A stretch of 5,700 bases of DNA from an uncultured Bacillota bacterium. Lineage in GTDB: Bacteria; Bacillota; JAAYKD01. Below, piece by piece: positions 4,112 through 5,700 of this stretch. Under the pieces are notes generated by a model. That model was not told the origin of the DNA, did not search any database, and worked only from the letters and a program-made list of their open reading frames with translations. The position numbers and the translations under genes were made by a program. The first letter of the stretch is position 1. The number at the start of each line of letters is the position of its first letter. The stretch is taken from positions 1 through 5,700 of the forward strand of contig CALCNS010000322.1 in the NCBI GenBank assembly GCA_937897315.1, written 5' to 3'.

Positions 4112-5700
4112 TTAATTCGATGTTTTCAACGGTGTATGAATTAGACGAAGGGTATACTCTATGCCAATGTCTCCAATACTTCTATTTAATTGAAGCTCTC
4201 CTGCGGTTTCGTTTCCGTCTTGCAAAGCAAGCTCAAACTCATAAAGCATGGTTTCATGCAAAAGAGTTAAGAACGCCGGATCTGTTACCAAATTCTCCTG
4301 AAACAAAATACCGGTGGTCGAATGGACAACCCCTGTGGCTGGCTGTGGATACCCTTGGGCATAGTAGATATCGCTCTCCGGACCAAAAGCATTAATAAGG
4401 ATACTAAATGTTTCGCTATGGCAAGGAGCAAACTGGAACAACATGGCATGAACATTAAAAGGATTGGGTTGTTCCAAAGTGACTCCCTCTTCTTCTATAA
4501 CAGCTTTCCGGTACTGCCCCTTTCCTTCCCCACGGAACAATCCCACTGAATCGGCTACATCTACCGATATATTCTTGACATTCCCTTCGGTGATGAATTC
4601 CATCTCCGGACCCGTAAACTGGTTGATGAACTCTACTCTAAAATTAAGAACACGGCTGAGTTGATAAAATAGATTCGAGCCAAAATCCTGTGAGACCACA
4701 TCGCTACCTAATAAAGAGACTTGTTTTCCTAGCCACACTATGGGATACGCTTTCGAATATAAGTGGTCATTGCGTATTTGGTCTAAATATTCATCGATAA
4801 TCTGTAATCCCCAAGCCGAAATGGCTTCGAAAAATTGACTAGCTTCATGACCCTCGGTGAAATAAGCGATTTCTTTTTGGGTGGTAATCACAGCGACACT
4901 CACCGGTAAATAGTATTCATCCTCTGGTTGGTATGCTTCTATGACCTTATTACATTTCTCATGAATGCGAGATACTAACTTTTTCACTTCACCAAAATCC
5001 GCATCCATATTCTTTCCTGCAATTTGAACATAGGCTTTCATCGCCAACACTAGTTCTCGAACCATGGTAATCTCGGGTTTCTTAAACTCTTCTGTATATC
5101 TGCCAATATCTTCAGATAAAGATGTTTGGGCATGCTCGTCTTCACTGCACTTCTCCGGTAAGCGAATTCTGGGGGGTTCTGGAAGCGTTAATGGTTCCTT
5201 TAAGAGGTTCTCTGCATTCGCTATGGCGTCTTGTATGTTTAATTCCGCAATCTTGAGTAAAATCTTGTCTAGGGTACTGGTTCTTGGTAGGGCATATTGG
5301 TTACTAAAATGAAACAGGCTTGCTTGCAATAGAGAATCATCCGTCATTTCCAAAAACTGTAGGTCTTCCCCTTGCGTATTACTAGTTATAAGAATGTCTT
5401 TCGAACTCAGCCCCGATTTGTTCACACGTAGTTGCACGGGAATTAAGAATGCTAAACCATCTGGCTTCAGTTCTACACCAGTAGGGATCTTGCCTAATCT
5501 ATCACTTTTAATGTTACTTAAGGAGGACATCGAAATTTCTGTGGTTTCCAGTAATGCACCGGGTGGCATAATTAGAGTCCAAGTCGCACCGTTTTTATCG
5601 GTAAGCTTCAGAACTTGCTCTTCCCCGTTCGGATCATATAACAATGTCTCGGTCAAGGGCTGCTTCTCAAACTGAATGCTTCCAAAGACATCTACCGTAT
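4112..5700 (-). CDS. Large protein with ZU5-like domain, C-terminal part (start lies beyond right edge)
   Basis: The frame is open to base 5700 (14 codons before a TTG at 5656 read TVDVFGSIQFEKQP), so that TTG is not the true start. The visible 528 residues are the C-terminal part. Counting from the edge, about residues 34-137 form a ZU5-like beta domain: WTLIMPPGAL, then GVELKPDGLAFLIPVQL, then a closing FHFSNQYAL. This pattern of an 'IPxGAL' strand, 'PDGLxFxxPVxL' and 'HFS' is typical of secreted or surface proteins of bacteria. Next comes a Pro- and Glu-rich linker with helices (roughly 140-300), and then a beta-rich region with IVWLGKQVSLLG and FTGPEMEFITEG. No catalytic motif, membrane anchor or sortase signal is seen at the C-terminus, which ends with LIHTPLKTSN. 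A signal peptide, if any, would be off the window. Extracellular location is inferred from the domain type. No link in function to the metal operon is evident, although the promoter of that operon follows its stop within about 50 bases. Confidence 0.8.
   Translation of the reverse strand, partial: TVDVFGSIQFEKQPLTETLLYDPNGEEQVLKLTDKNGATWTLIMPPGALLETTEISMSSLSNIKSDRLGKIPTGVELKPDGLAFLIPVQLRVNKSGLSSKDILITSNTQGEDLQFLEMTDDSLLQASLFHFSNQYALPRTSTLDKILLKIAELNIQDAIANAENLLKEPLTLPEPPRIRLPEKCSEDEHAQTSLSEDIGRYTEEFKKPEITMVRELVLAMKAYVQIAGKNMDADFGEVKKLVSRIHEKCNKVIEAYQPEDEYYLPVSVAVITTQKEIAYFTEGHEASQFFEAISAWGLQIIDEYLDQIRNDHLYSKAYPIVWLGKQVSLLGSDVVSQDFGSNLFYQLSRVLNFRVEFINQFTGPEMEFITEGNVKNISVDVADSVGLFRGEGKGQYRKAVIEEEGVTLEQPNPFNVHAMLFQFAPCHSETFSILINAFGPESDIYYAQGYPQPATGVVHSTTGILFQENLVTDPAFLTLLHETMLYEFELALQDGNETAGELQLNRSIGDIGIEYTLRLIHTPLKTSN

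Noticed and set aside
5654..5656. TTG at 5656 as the start of the ZU5-like protein
   Set aside because: The frame stays open to the window edge with protein-like sequence, and no ribosome site precedes the TTG.

Overview
All genes recognised here lie on the minus strand, so the window reads from right to left. Base composition is moderate to low GC, the Shine-Dalgarno sites are strong (AGGAGG, AAAGGAG, AAGGAG), and GTG starts are used. Together with the RsmH subtype, this points to a Firmicute, most likely of the Clostridia or a relative. That assignment is an inference, because the window carries no taxonomic marker such as an rRNA.

Right end (4112-5700): the C-terminal 528 residues of a large protein whose start lies beyond the window. 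It opens with a ZU5-like beta domain of the kind seen in secreted or surface bacterial proteins, followed by a helical middle and a beta-rich end. No specific function can be assigned.

Centre (1518-4100): a three-gene unit that looks like a metal-handling operon. A promoter with a perfect TATAAT and a 16-bp palindrome near its -35 region precedes a 101-residue His-rich protein. A P1B-type metal ATPase follows, then a separately encoded 77-residue heavy-metal-associated (HMA) domain protein with a CPSC site. A good intrinsic terminator closes the unit. The ATPase has no N-terminal HMA domain of its own, so the small HMA protein may supply it. Its transport site reads CPG rather than CPC and its last helix reads HEAS, so the usual subclass rules do not give the metal. 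The reading frame is broken by one missing base just after the GDGVND motif, which separates the last two membrane helices from the rest.

Left end (1-1500): an extended -10 promoter drives rsmH, the 16S rRNA C1402 N4-methyltransferase, here in its longer variant with a basic N-terminal extension and away from the cell-division cluster. The N-terminal third or so of a class II CPD photolyase follows 16 bases downstream and runs off the left edge.

The most unusual content is the metal operon: a CPG-type ATPase with unclear substrate, an unrecognised His-rich partner, a detached HMA domain, and the frameshift. No RNA genes, CRISPR arrays, insertion sequences or attachment sites were seen.
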